Source: Microplitis mediator
Lineage: Eukaryota; Arthropoda; Insecta; Hymenoptera; Braconidae
Assembly (NCBI RefSeq): GCF_029852145.1
Contig: NC_079976.1
Span: 16,327,117-16,391,116 of the forward strand
DNA length: 64,000 bases
Direction of reading: 5' to 3'
Under the pieces are notes generated by a model. It saw nothing but the letters and a program-made list of their open reading frames with translations, ran no database searches and was not told where the DNA came from. Positions within the stretch are counted from its first letter, which is position 1. Every line of letters begins with the position of its first letter. A program made the position numbers and the translations under genes. This document shows positions 33,480-45,439 of the stretch, in pieces.

Positions 33480-34120
33480 TTCAGAGACTCGTACTTCTTT
33501 TTTGTGGAGTATGCTCTCGCGCGTTGCTTTTATAGGTGGGGCGTGACTCATTAACTGCGCAGTAGAAAGTTCTAGAACAACCTTTGACGTCATAAATGAC
33601 GCAGTAAAAATAGATGTCGCCCAAAAAAGTACTAACATAACCAAGCAAAAAGTAGTAAAATCCCCTAGAATAACGTGTCAACATAACCTACAACGCCAGA
33701 TGGCGCGACGAATGGTATAACGTCACCTACTACGCAGATTGAAAAACAAACAAAGAAAACAAATTTATTTCTGCACGTGAATGAGTCATCAGTCTAAAAA
33801 TAGACCTTCTCGACCTTTCTACTGCGCAGCTTGAAATTCAAACAAAGAAAACAAGTTTATTCCTGCGCATGAATGCGTCATCAGTCTAAAAATAAATTTT
33901 CTGGAACTTTTTACTGCGCAGTTTCAGAATCAAACAAAGAAAACAAGTTTATTCCTGTACATGAATGCGTCATCAGTCTTAGAAATAAATTTTCTGGAAC
34001 TTTCTACTGCGCAGTTTTAAAATTAACCAATGGAATTAAAATATTATTAATTTAGAAAGTAGTGTGGTGGGGGATAATAACAAATAGCTGTGCCGGATTT
34101 TTTAAATATTCAGTAATTCA
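33480..34120. promoter_or_regulatory. Polymerase B promoter and 92-bp repeats with CRE/AP-1-like sites
   Basis: On the minus strand TATAAAA (33534-33528) precedes polymerase B. Nearby are TGACTCA (33544-33550, AP-1-like) and TGACGTCA (33585-33592, CRE-like). From 33730 to 34020 a 92-bp unit is repeated three times ('caaacaaagaaaacaa' at 33747, 33839 and 33931). Each unit has 'gcgtcatcagtct' or 'gagtcatcagtct' and 'actgcgcag'. The region lies between divergent polymerase B and family B copy 3, so it may serve both. Confidence 0.55.
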
Positions 34121-34150
34121 TTGTCCGTTGTTGAGATACAAGCTATCAAA

Positions 34151-34640
34151 ATGGAAATAATCATAGATGTTCAAGGGCTGAAAGGCTCACACAATCAGTT
34201 TATTGTAAATGAACTTGCTTCAATTACAGTTCAACATAAAATTGATGGTGTTGAAGAAATGTCATGTACGTTATTCAAACCACCTTGTGATTGGACATTA
34301 TTATCAAATCAGTGTCAACGCTTGAATACCTGGGTAACATATAATCATCATGGAATCACCTGAGATGCTGGAAAAACCTAATATTTAAAGCTAAAAGGAA
34401 CAGTTGAACATGTCACTTATAATTACGAATATATATATATGTAAAAGATTTTGAGAAAAAATTATGGATCCAAGATTTAATTGGAAGCCAAAAAATTGTA
34501 ATTGATTTAGATGATTTCGAAGTTTCCGCGTTGAAAAATATAAAATTATTGAACAATAATTTTTGTGAATATCACTGTAAATTGAACAACAATAATTACT
34601 TGTGTGCTCTGGAAAATGTAATAATTTAAAAAAATTGGAT
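34151..34640 (+). pseudogene. Family B protein (copy 3), decayed
   Basis: The start MEIIIDVQGLKGSHNQFIVN aligns with copy 2 at 16655. LFKPPCDW and YNHHGIT follow before a stop at 34361-34363. In other frames the rest is recognisable: YEYI near 34425, VIDLDDFEV and a C..YH...C pattern with CALENV (to about 34625). It keeps the segment that copy 2 lacks. It sits right of the Polinton, on the plus strand, just as copy 2 sits left of it. No function assigned. Confidence 0.5.
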
Positions 34641-34649
34641 TTGGAAGTA

Positions 34650-36225
34650 ATTAATAAAATTGAACTTGATGTACTTCTACTTTTCTCTATTTTTTTCCCC
34701 GTTTTCTTTTTATTTTTAAAGATATTGAGTAATTGTTTACATTTTTATAACCTAGAAAATAGTTTAATTTTTTATAATTAATTAATATTATTTTGATTGA
34801 ATTATCAAATAATTTACATGCATTCTGGTAGTCAAAACTGATGATAAGTTGACATCAACCCACTAAAATAACTTGTCACATTTTGATGACAACAATTTGA
34901 TTGAATTTACCGCCACCATTAACGATCCGATGTATCGATTTTTAATTTCCCGCGTTTAAAATTGAAATTGATGCAATTTAACTTTTTCTTTTTCTAACAA
35001 TTATTATTTTTAAAAGATATTAAATAATTGTTTACATTGTTATAACCTAGAAAATAATTGATTAAATTTGATAAGTAATTATTATTTTAATTGAAGTATC
35101 AAATAATTTCAATACAATCTGATAGTAAAAATAGATGATAAGTTGTCATCAACCTAATGCGCCCACCATGCTGAATGTAATAAGTTGATGACAATTTTAA
35201 AGTCAACTTACGGTCAAGTTTCAGTCATTTATGCCAACTTGCTGACTACCAGAGTATATTTTTTTCGAATTTCGATTGTACCATGACTAATGATTAGATG
35301 CATTGATTATTACTTTGGTGTTTTATCTTATAAAAAAAACAGGTAATTATAATTTATACTTAAAATTATTTAAATGAATATCGATGTATTTTAATGAATA
35401 TCGATGAATTTCAAACGGCTGGGATTTTATAGCCGATAATTCAAACACAATGTTGGTTACATTTTTCACTCATAGCTGGCGGTATTCTATTAATCTAAAC
35501 TTGCGCGCGCAAATTTTTTTATAAGATAAAATTTATTTATTTTTAATTAATTTATGAATAAAAAAATAATGATTACGATCATACACTATGATTTTAATTG
35601 ATATTGTCATATTATTTTTGTAAAACATCGTTAAAATCAATTTTCTTAAAAATGTGAACAAACCAGCATGGTTTGTTACCCACATGCTCATAGAGACCGA
35701 CAATAAAAGTTATGGAAATTTCTGCGATTGGTCAAGAAAAATCAATTTTTTTTCCGATTGGCCCTATAATTTTTTTTGTCTCACATATGAGATTTCAGAA
35801 AATGTGGGGAGAAGGGGGTTAGTTTCTTGTAAAAACTTGTCTGATTGAAAAGTGGTGCTAAGTCCGCAGATTGCATATAGTGAAAAGTTTTTTCTTCTGT
35901 GAAAAGATTTTAACTGTGGATTAAAACCAATTAAATCGTAAAAAATTGTAAGTAATTGAAAAATTATTTCTTTTCTTTAATGATTATGTCTAAATATTGA
36001 AATACTTAAAAGGAAAATTAATTTCTCAAAAATTAATTTTGTTTTTAGTATTTTAAAACACAAAATTAAATTTGTAAAAAAAATAAAAAAATAAATAATT
36101 GGAAAAAAACTTATTTATAAAGCATTAAATTGTTAATATAATCGAAATTTAAAAAAATTAATTATATTGATAATTAAATACTTTATAAATAAGTTTTTTC
36201 TAATTATTTTTTTTAGATGTTTGAA
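34650..36225. repeat. AT-rich region with a diverged 290-bp duplication
   Basis: Blocks 34715-34930 and 35005-35200 share 'attgtttacatt(t/g)ttataacctagaaaata', 'tatcaaataattt' and 'gatgataagttg(a/t)catcaac'. The rest is AT-rich with no coding signal. Confidence 0.5.
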
Positions 36226-36351
<126 letters not shown>

Positions 36352-36562
36352 TATTTTACCTTTTTTAATCATATTAATTTTTTTTTTTTTAGAAAAATTA
36401 ACCACAACATAAGCAGTTTAAGGTAAATTATACAGCTGTTACGTTCTGGCTTATATATTAATCAGACAGAACATTTTTAATTTTACCAGGTTGACGTCGT
36501 TAGGTTGTCGATAGACCACAGGTGCGTCAGCTGTTGACCTTCTTTTATTTTATGCAAAAAGT

Positions 36563-37969
36563 TCAATGACTTACCATGGTGGAGACTATGGGCCCTATAA
36601 GTCGGCCCAAATAATCCCTTTTTTTCGTAATGTCTTCGCCTCCACTCTGAGGCGTCAAATGGTACCATGCTCCATCAATGAAATACCCAGTAGGTAGAAT
36701 AGCATTGCACTCGATGATAGTCCCTCTCTTTAAGAGTATCCTTGACTTTGGGGTTAGAAAATAACTTTGGTTGTTGTACGTTACCGGAAGTTCCTGATAA
36801 CAGTGTTCATCGTGTCTTACGCGCACGGGCACAGGTAGGCACTTTGTAATGTGCACTAATTCACCGGCAACGGTGGTGTAGTACCCTGGGCTTTTCATAA
36901 GCGCGTAACCGAATTCGTCTGGAGCTAATGATGACAAGACCAATGCATTCATCAATACTGAACGCTCTAACTCACAACGTCTAAAGAAGACGTCATGGTA
37001 GAGGTTTTGTATCTGCTGCCTAATAAATTTCTCTACGTATCTAAACTTGCTGTTTACACACGCAAAAATATCCATATCTCCGGTCTTAATTGCTTCTACC
37101 TGCATGGTGTAATCTGAGGTTTTAAGGGCGACTATGAAAAGTTTCGGGTTCTCCGTTTTGACAACATTATGCCCGCACACTTCTACCTCACCTCGCTGGG
37201 CAAGCGCGAAGGTGATATCTTCCGTGGTGAGTGAATAGACATCTGGATGTCCCTCTTCCCCGATGATTTTCGTAGCCGATCCTTGGTAAAGCAACGCGTA
37301 TTTCATCAGGCACGAATCTTTTGGAGTTTCACTCCAGAACGCGGTCATACCTTCGCTACTAACGCAAGTAAGTTTTTGCGCGTAACATCGCGTTCCCGAT
37401 CTTAAAATTACCTGATTCGTTTTAGTGTTCAGCGTTGTTTCATAATCGGAAAGAGATATTTCGAATAACCCGTCGGCCACTACTTTTTCCCAAGTACCCC
37501 ACGAATCACTAAACACACTTTCCGCACATGTACCGTCCATATGGTGATCACCGGCTAGTATAGCCTGTCGAAAGTTTGTAGTGTTCATTTTCAAATCAAT
37601 CATATGGACTCGATCGTAAAGCCAACTTGCACCCGTTTCATGCATTTTCTTACATCTAGTATAATCCATCTCTAAATAATACTCTCTACGCCCGTTTAAC
37701 ACGGAGGATGTATGGGAATGCATTCCGCAACGCTGTACGACTCTATTGATTAAAATTTTGTATTCAATCACGTGGACGTGAATTATTTCAGCCGGTTGCA
37801 ATAAGCTTATTGAGACTTTTTCAGTTTCCGCTTTTCTTACGGGGAAATTGCACTTCCCTACATCCAACAATGATAGCGTAGTCATATTCATTGACGTTCC
37901 ACTGCAGTCATATTCAACCAGCCCCAAGGAAAAGGGAAGAAGTCTCAGCAGTATCACCAATCCGGTCAT
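36563..37969 (-). CDS. Envelope-like glycoprotein of a Gypsy element (mononegavirus/chuvirus type)
   Basis: This 468-codon frame starts with a hydrophobic signal-like MTGLVILLRLLPFSLGLVEY, followed by DCSG and many cysteines. YDCSG near the N-terminus, VGKCNFP, CGMHSH and C-terminal LPVTYNNQSYFLTP resemble glycoproteins of chuvirus-like negative-strand viruses that insect retroelements have captured; this is from memory. It lies 7 nt after the integrase stop (37977-37979). TTTTCAG immediately before the ATG looks like a splice acceptor, so a spliced env mRNA is plausible. A perfect GTAAGT donor (36574-36569) sits at the 3' end and the frame lacks a membrane anchor, so the C-terminus is probably missing or in a lost exon. 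Kept to description only. Confidence 0.55.
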   Translation of the reverse strand: MTGLVILLRLLPFSLGLVEYDCSGTSMNMTTLSLLDVGKCNFPVRKAETEKVSISLLQPAEIIHVHVIEYKILINRVVQRCGMHSHTSSVLNGRREYYLEMDYTRCKKMHETGASWLYDRVHMIDLKMNTTNFRQAILAGDHHMDGTCAESVFSDSWGTWEKVVADGLFEISLSDYETTLNTKTNQVILRSGTRCYAQKLTCVSSEGMTAFWSETPKDSCLMKYALLYQGSATKIIGEEGHPDVYSLTTEDITFALAQRGEVEVCGHNVVKTENPKLFIVALKTSDYTMQVEAIKTGDMDIFACVNSKFRYVEKFIRQQIQNLYHDVFFRRCELERSVLMNALVLSSLAPDEFGYALMKSPGYYTTVAGELVHITKCLPVPVRVRHDEHCYQELPVTYNNQSYFLTPKSRILLKRGTIIECNAILPTGYFIDGAWYHLTPQSGGEDITKKRDYLGRLIGPIVSTMVSH

Positions 37970-37976
37970 CTGAAAA

Positions 37977-38273
37977 TTATATACGAGATATTTTTAGCTT
38001 GTTGAGATGAACTACTTTCACCACTCCATCTATATCTACTTCGGCCGTCTCGTTCCGACCGATTGCTATTACGTCATGAGGACCGGTATACTGCGGGTCT
38101 CCTTTACTTTTCCTTGGTTCCCGTAGTACAAATACTCTAGTACCCGGTCTAAACTGGTGTGGATTTATTTTCCTATCATAATAAAATTTTGACCTAATTT
38201 TAGCCTGATGTAAGTTTTCATTGGCAGTCACTTCAGCCTGTCTTATACGTCTATATAATTGCTCTAAATAACC
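37977..38273 (-). pseudogene. Gypsy integrase C-terminus (left arm), separated by the hAT insertion
   Basis: After AGYLEQLYRR comes a basic integrase tail (SKFYYDRKINPHQFRPGTRV), then GPHDVIAIGRNETAEVDIDG, a small-barrel-like C-terminal region. It continues the integrase at 42088-42757 across the hAT element. TGCATATG, the hAT duplication, marks the break. Confidence 0.75.
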
Positions 38274-38281
38274 TGCATATG

Positions 38282-41200
38282 CAGTGTTACCAGATGGACT
38301 CATCTACTTTCCCCTAAACCCCCGCTTAAAATCCCCTAGATTGAAATAAAATCCCCTAAATTAAATGACTTTGAAATTATCAGATGTCTGATGACTTTTT
38401 GAATTGTTTTTTTTTAATAAATAAATTATATAAATATAAATTAAAAATTTGCACGTGAAAAAATTAAAAAAACTTGAAGAACATTTTGGGATAATTTTTT
38501 TTTATAAAAATTTATCTCTTAGAAACTTAAAAAATTTATAAAATGTCTGCTGACTTTAATATCATTAAATCAAAGATCTTATAATTAATATTGTAAAGCT
38601 TGTTGAAGAATCAATGTACTATATATTGTGTTTAGTATAAAATGTGTTTAATAATGATTAAAAAATACATTAAACACTTATTGTTAACAATAAAATTTTA
38701 TTAGTTTAAAATTTTTTTCCGAAAAAAATAAACCATTTTTACTACAGTAGGTGATAATAAAGTATGAAAAACATACTTTTATATGAAACTTAGTATAAAT
38801 AATAAGTTATATTATATTTTATAAATTATTTAATAGTTAAAATTTTTCAAACATTGTTTAAAACTCTAATAAATTATTTAATAGGTAAAATCTTTTAAAA
38901 TTTTTAAAACATTGTTTAAAACTCCAATATATTATTTAATAGTTAAAATTTTTCAAACATTGTTTGAAACTAATAAATTATTTAATAGGTAAAATCTTTT
39001 AAAATTTTTAAAACATTGTTTAAAATTCTGATAAAGTATTGATCACAGATTCATCTACTTCGCTACTATACATTTCTGAACTACAAAATTTTTTAAGCAT
39101 ACTTTTCGTAGGTTCAAATGATGCAGAATTTGAAAGATTGTCTTTTACTCGCAAAATGGCTTCAGCAGTTTTCACCGACATTTGATTTCGAAGTTTATTC
39201 TTAACAATATTCATTATAGAAAATGATCTTTCAACGCTAGCATTGGAGAACGGTAAACTTAATAATGAGGTAGCAAGTTTAGAAATATGACTGAATCGTT
39301 GTTCTCCACTTGCTGTTGTCATTTGGCTAACTTCAGACCAAAATTCATCCGTAGTTCCCGCTTTTTTCTGAATCGTATGAAGAAGATTCCATTCACTTAT
39401 AATGTCATCAACAGTACCACCTGAAATATTTTCAAAAGCCAATGCAATTCCCGAAATATCTTTTGGAAAGGTCATATTCATTTCTTGTATGGAGAATAAA
39501 CTCATGGTTTTTAATATATCAATGTTTTTAGGCAATCTTTTTTGTAATTCGAGACATAAGGTAATTAGAAAAAGTTTGAACCTTTCTTTCACTCCAAATA
39601 TTTCATTATGAAATTGATGCGAAACTAAATTTTTCTGCTGCTTATCTATCAAATGTTTAATAGCTTTAAGATGTGCATCATCACATGCTTTTGTTACCGA
39701 ATATCCGAAATTCATGTGATTTGTAGCCATAACATGAGGTTGAAAGTTATAGTCTAAAAGGTCTTTTCTATTCATTTTCGCGAGTTGCTGTGGGACCACA
39801 ATTACTTGCAAAATGTCGAACAATAGGTCATTCAAATCTTCAAACAATTTTAAACAATCAACTTGATCTTTTTGGAACAGTTCATTTAAGCTGGTAACTT
39901 TTTTCGAATATCTTTTCAAAAACATCAAATAAATGAAGTTTTTGTCATCTTCAAACATATTGTATAATTGTTCGGCAGCGTAACACCTTTCTTTTTCCTT
40001 AGCTGTTTGAAAGTGTTGTTTCAATGGTTCCCACTGATCCAAAATTGTAGAGATAGCAGACATACGAGCTAACCACCTCGTTCCTGATAGTCTAGCTATT
40101 TTAGTAGGCTCTTTTGTATTTTCAGTCATCAACTGATACAATTTTTGATACTCAATTTGCCTCTTACTGCTCATCGAAAACCAGTTATAACTCTCTTTAA
40201 TTAAAAAATCTATATGTTTTGGTAAGAGTTTGAAGGCTTCTTCAGCAGCAAGGTGTAAAGAGTGACAAACACACTTTACAACAACTAAATGGGGAATGAG
40301 TGCTGTTAAACGAGAAGCGAGAGAATTGTGAGCTCCAACCATAGCATTAGCACCGTCAACGCCAATCCCAATAAGATTATTTAGATTTAATCCACCGTCC
40401 TTAATATTATTAATAAACGCGTCATATAAAGCCGCAGCTTCACCAGATTCAACTAACACTAATTTATAAAAAGATGTAATAACTTTACGTTTATTTTGAC
40501 TGAAATAGCGGATCATGATACACATAATTTTTTTTTTATCTATAGCTGTTGACTCATCTACTATTGCAGAATAATGTGAATCACCAATATCTTCAATTAA
40601 TTCTTGAAGCATACAAGGAGCGATGACATTAAGTACAAGTGATGTACATTTTGTACGATGCAATTTGATGTCGTTTAAAATTTTACTCGATTTATCTAAG
40701 CTTTTAATTAAAACACCTAGTTCATCAACAGCACGGATCGAGCAATTTTTAGCAATAAACGCAGCAATTCGTAATTCTACGATTTTGCGTTCCTCTAAAA
40801 TAGTAGGTCGAATAAAAGTATCAATTTTGTGATTAAGTATTACATTTTTATTTCTTTTTATTGCTTCTTGGTGTTTCGTCGATTTAAGATGATCATTTAA
40901 ATTTTTCTTATGTGCTTTAAGATTATTTTTACAAATTTTACAGTGGGCTGCTTGTGGATCACCTGGTACTTCTGCTAGCCATCCTAAAAATTATATTATA
41001 ATAAGCAAATTTAAATGAAAAATAAACTATTCATAAACTTGTTTTCTTTAATTAATAAACTTTAATTAATTTTATTTTCCTTGATAAGTGTGACTGTTAA
41101 CTAGAATTTGATGTACGTACCTTTGAAGCTTACGTCAAGTTCCCACTCTTTTCTATATTTTTGTATATACGGATTTTTATTTTTTTCTTTTGACATTTTA

Positions 41201-42079
41201 CTAATAAAATTAATAAACAGCAAGACAAACCAGACTAGAATTCCATAATGCACAAATAGTATTTAAATATAATTAAACAAAGTGCCCGTGTTTTTAAAAT
41301 TAATCAATTCTAAACATAATTAGCCTGTCATTAACCTGACTACGAGTAGGCATTTTTGCGCTAGATGGCATATCAATTAACTTATCTGATGTGATAATTT
41401 ATCATTAACACAGAAAACTGCACTGTTTTCTAACTTTAAAAAAAAATGAAGATTCTCAACAATCGTGAAATCCACCAGAGTGCTTGACTTACTCTTACTT
41501 TTATAGTAGATTATAATTACTATAATACTTGCTCTCAGAAATTACTAAAGATAAATTTATCGACCAGCGGATCAAGTCACGCAGCCAGATGATGAAGTAA
41601 ATAATGATGAGGCATTTGTAGAAACATCGTTCGGTAAAAATTAGAAATAAATACGCTGATTGCAACCAACAAATAACTTTCTTAATTTATAAACAATAAT
41701 AAATCATAAAAAATGATTTTTCCCTTTTGATATTAACTAAAATCATATTAATAGATCTGTCCTTAGTTTCAGACGAGGACGCTGTTTAACATGTGGACAA
41801 CGATTATTTGCCATTTTTCTTTTTTTTTTAAAGAAAATATGTTTTTTTTTTATCTATAATGAAGCATGTTTGTAATTCTCATTGATAATTTATTAAAAAA
41901 ATTTTCAAAATTTCTGTTCTGAACTGAAATCGTTCTTCGTTCATTCTTTTCAACTTAAATTTAAGGAAGTTTGTAATCCCCTAAACAAATCCCCTAAAAA
42001 AATGTTTCCCCTAGATTTCCCACCAAGCCGCCTAAAATCCACTAAATTTAGGGGAAAATCCCCCAACCTGGCAACACTG
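38282..42079 (-). mobile_element. Complete hAT transposon
   Basis: The 3,798-bp element has terminal inverted repeats CAGTGTTACCAG (left) and the complement of CAGTGTTGCCAG (right). The 8-bp duplication TGCATATG lies at 38274-38281 and 42080-42087, diagnostic of hAT. Sub-terminal 'tttcccctaaa' phrases occur at both ends. It carries an uninterrupted transposase gene and interrupts the Gypsy integrase of the left palindrome arm only. Confidence 0.9.
39020..41196 (-). CDS. hAT transposase with BED zinc finger (two exons, intact)
   Basis: Exon 1 (41196-41121) encodes 25 codons from MSKEKNKNPY. A GTACGT donor and a TTTTTAG acceptor bound a 137-bp intron. Exon 2 runs 40983-39020 with no stop, giving about 679 residues. 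A BED-type finger has CKICK and HLKSTKH (residues about 40-65). The catalytic core shows IVDESTAI and GVDGANAM acidic residues. The C-terminal hAT dimerisation region has LPFSNASVERSFSIM, with the catalytic Glu. The enzyme would cut and paste the surrounding element. Intact termini plus an open frame suggest recent or current activity. The intron is inferred from phase and splice signals. Confidence 0.85.
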
Positions 42080-42087
42080 TGCATATG

Positions 42088-43080
42088 TCTCATTAGGTTC
42101 TTCAATAGTTTGTATGCGAGAAAGAAGACGGGGTAACTTCCCAAATACTAACTGATACGGAGTGAATCCTGTACCCTCATGTTCACTTACGTTATATGAA
42201 AATGAGGCTATGTACAGGCATTCATCCCAATCTTCATTCTCGCCTATGTAATTTTTCAGATATTCTTGTAATACGTTGTGAGATCCTTCCAACAATCCAT
42301 TACTCTGAGGTCTATGTGCAGATGTATGATATTGTTTGATTTTATACTTTTTCGCAATGTTTTTTAATAGACTCGAAAGGAAGTTCGTTCCTTGATCAGT
42401 TAGTATGGCCTTAGGTGGCCCGAAGTAGCAAAACCAACGATTTACTAAAGCCTGTGCCACATCTACGGCTGTTGCTTGCTCTAAACCGATTGCCATTGAA
42501 AACTTAGTCAGGAGATCCTGTATAGTTGATATGTACTTATTTCCAGAGGCAGAAGTATGCGTTGGGTACATAATGTCTAAACCTATTCTATCAAAACCCG
42601 CATCAGAGGTATCCGTGAGGACCATTGGCTGCTTTTTCCTAACTCTAATTAACTTTTTTAGTTGGCAATCCAAGCATTTTTGAATGTAATCGATAACATC
42701 TTGTTTAATTTTTGGCCAGAAAAAATTTTGTCTGAATCTTTTGTACGTTTTGGTCATCCCTTTGTGACCTTCCCACGGCTGAACCGTAGTATTCCTCCAA
42801 AATTTCTAATTTTTCATCCTCATTTGGGATACGCACGAGGTAAAGACAAATGGTTATTTTAACCTCAGTGTCTGCAAAGATATCGATTAATTCTTCTTGG
42901 ATTGTCAAACAATTTATATCATCTATTTTATTAGTTTTTGCCACGCTGAATGACTCTAGACCTATTTCCATTACTACATTGTATACAGAAGCCAATGTCT
43001 CTCGGATATCCTCGACTGATACGAGGTCAATATCTCTATACTTAGGAGCTGCTATCATACAGCGTTTATTTCCCCTGTAG
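42088..43080 (-). pseudogene. Gypsy integrase, left palindrome arm
   Basis: The zinc-binding region (CLDCQLKK) and catalytic core are present: GLDIMYP (Asp), LTDQGTNFLSS (Asp) and QSNGLLEGSHNVL (Glu). A one-base insertion near 42773 (GGGAAGG versus GGGAGG in the right arm) shifts the frame after EEYYGSAVG. At least three replacements distinguish it from the right arm (LLEGSH/LLERSH, CLYIAS/CLDIAS, KFSMAI/KFSIAI). The frame leaves Gypsy at the hAT edge (42087). Confidence 0.8.
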
Positions 43081-43121
43081 GGTATTACCGTAGACCTACA
43101 AAAGGTTAATTGTGTGGGAAT

Positions 43122-45290
43122 TTACAAGACGTCAGCAAGTTCTTTGCTTCCTTCGTCGTGAGGTTTCCCTTTTACGTTTATAAATATTAGTACATTATCT
43201 GATTGCATTGACAACCGGTCACGCGTTTCGCGAACGTTTGGAGCTATTTCTCGCGCCATAGGTGTAGTATGCTTTCGCCTGGCTCGTGGACGAACGGGGG
43301 CATACTCTCCATCATCGCTGTCTTCTTCGTCCACGTCTTTGCGACCTTGGACGTTATCGTCGTCCGATCCTGACGTTTCTCCATCAGTTTAGAGACGCTC
43401 CTCTCCGATATCGTTTTCGTTACCGTTAGCTTTGTCATCCGCGTCCGCGTCTTCTAACATCGGTTCGTTGTCCGAATCAGGAATAACCTGGTGACGACTC
43501 CGATCTTCGTTATCCGAAACCACTACTTCCTCACCGTCACTAGAATCGTTCGCAGATTGATGACCTTCTGCGGGCGATTGATTTGTATCAGGTACAGGTG
43601 GGGCTGAAGGCCACACGCGGGGTCTAAATACGAATTGGACTAGAGGAGTTACCTGCACCGGCTCGGTGTCATTATCTTCCGGGTCGGTAACAACGCGTAC
43701 TTTGCGTCTAAGATTGTACTGCTTCCTCGTCCGTTTTGCCCCGGGGGTAAAGTCATCTTCGCTTGTTTTATCTGGAGTCGTTGACATTTTATGTGGATTA
43801 AATTTCCGTATCGGGCCGACCCGTGCTTCAGGAGTACACTCCTCTGGTTCGTCAACCGGATTTCGAGAGAGGGAATCCACGTTTGAATTTACGCAACCCA
43901 GCTTGTAAACTACTTTATACATGTAGTCTTCCATGCTTAACCGCCACCTTACTACTCGAGAGTTTGGTGATGATACCGAATTAACCCATGTTAGGGGTCT
44001 ATGGTCAGTAACTAACGTGAATTGACTTCCATAGATGTATGGCCGAAATTTATTCACCGCGTAGACTATCGCGAGCATTTCCTTTTCAATGGTCGAATAG
44101 TTACGGTCGGCTGAATTTGACAAGCGAGACGCGTATGACACAGGTTTATCCTTATTTATTTCCCCTTGGCTTAAACACGCCCCGATTCCGTAATCACAAG
44201 CATCAGTTGTGATGATAAACTCTCGCGAGAAATCCGGAAATTGTAGAATCGGTGACTCTATCAATTTCTTTTTAAGCGTCTCAAACGCTTCCGATTGACT
44301 CTGACCCCATTCGACCACTACATCTTTTTGCAGCAGAGAGGTTAGTGGTTTGCTTATCTTCGCGTAGTTGTCAATGAATCTCCTGTAATACCCGGTTAGA
44401 CCCAAAAATTCCCGAACCTTTTTAACACAAAGATACCCCTGCCAAGCAGTCCTACCAATACCTTGTTCATTAATCTTTGAAATGTCGGAGGGGCATTTTT
44501 CAATCCAAACGGCATTCTAACAAATTCATAATGCTGGTTTGGCGTGGAAAAGGCTGTCTTGTGTATATCGTCTGGGTGAATTTTAATTTGGTGAAAACCA
44601 CTCGCTAGATCAAAGGTTGAGAAGTACTCAGCATCGCCTATTAGGTCGATTATTTCGACAATATTTGGCGTAGGGTAAACGACTGTAAAAGTTTTTTCGT
44701 TCAAATCACGAAAGTCGATTACCATACGCCATTTCTTATTACCGAAAGAATCTTCCTTTTTAGGAATGACCCAAATCGGGGAACAATAACCTGATTCTGA
44801 GGGTCTAATAATACCCTTCTCTTCTAATTCTCTGACCTGTCTCGAGATCTCCTCCTTATGTATGGGAGAAAAGCGATATTGTTTCTTAAATACTGGATGG
44901 TCATCCGTAGTTATTATACAGTGTAAAATCTCGTTTGTGGATCCGAGATTTTCTCCAGATAAATAAAATAAATCTCGATTCTCAAAAATCAAATTTTTGA
45001 TTTCCATGCGCTGCCGAACCGATAAATCTTCAGTAATATGCACAGAGTTGGTCACTTCTTGTGCCCGCTCCGGCATTTCATTATTTTCAGACATCGTGAA
45101 TATCTTTGATTCTACGACCCCTGAATCCGTCAAATTCTCCCCGACTTCCGACCCAATGTCTTCAGACAGTCGTGGGTTAATAATAGCCCTGGTAGGCTCA
45201 ACAAAATTATCTGCATTAATAGCAGTTGATTGAGGCTCGCATTAAAAATCACAAATTAAATTCACTGATTTTAATTCAGTGGAAATATCA
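43122..45290 (-). pseudogene. Gypsy reverse transcriptase / RNase H, left arm, YxDD deleted
   Basis: The frame 44396-45133 has CIITTDDHPVFKKQYR, WRMVIDFRDLN, FSTFDLASGFHQIKI and MPFGLKNAPPTFQRLMNK. It then breaks into an unrelated tail (GRGIFVLKRFGNFWV). The next frame (43389-44405) starts at EFLGLTGYYRRFIDN and carries RNase H (TTDACDYGIGACLSQ, YSTIEKEMLAIVYA, VTDHRPLTWV). The YxDD box and thumb between them are missing. An in-frame TAA (near 45242) separates upstream coding-like sequence (IPRPVNDLQSSLWGDE). The connection to integrase is an acidic linker with a TAG stop near 43389. The same deletion occurs in the right arm. Confidence 0.8.
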
Positions 45291-45439
45291 CTTTCGTCCC
45301 CCCATAAGGACGATTGTAAATCGTTCACAGGCCTGGGAATAGAAATTTCAGTATCAGAGTTATTGTAAGCCCGTCAGAGCGTACTACCATTATAATTAGT
45401 TTCAAATGTGTTTCCGAATTCGAGTTCGGATGCACAGTA

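Noticed and set aside
43649..43908. Extra frames over the acidic linker of Gypsy (both arms)
   Set aside because: Alternative-phase shadows of the RNase H/linker frame, mirrored in both arms.
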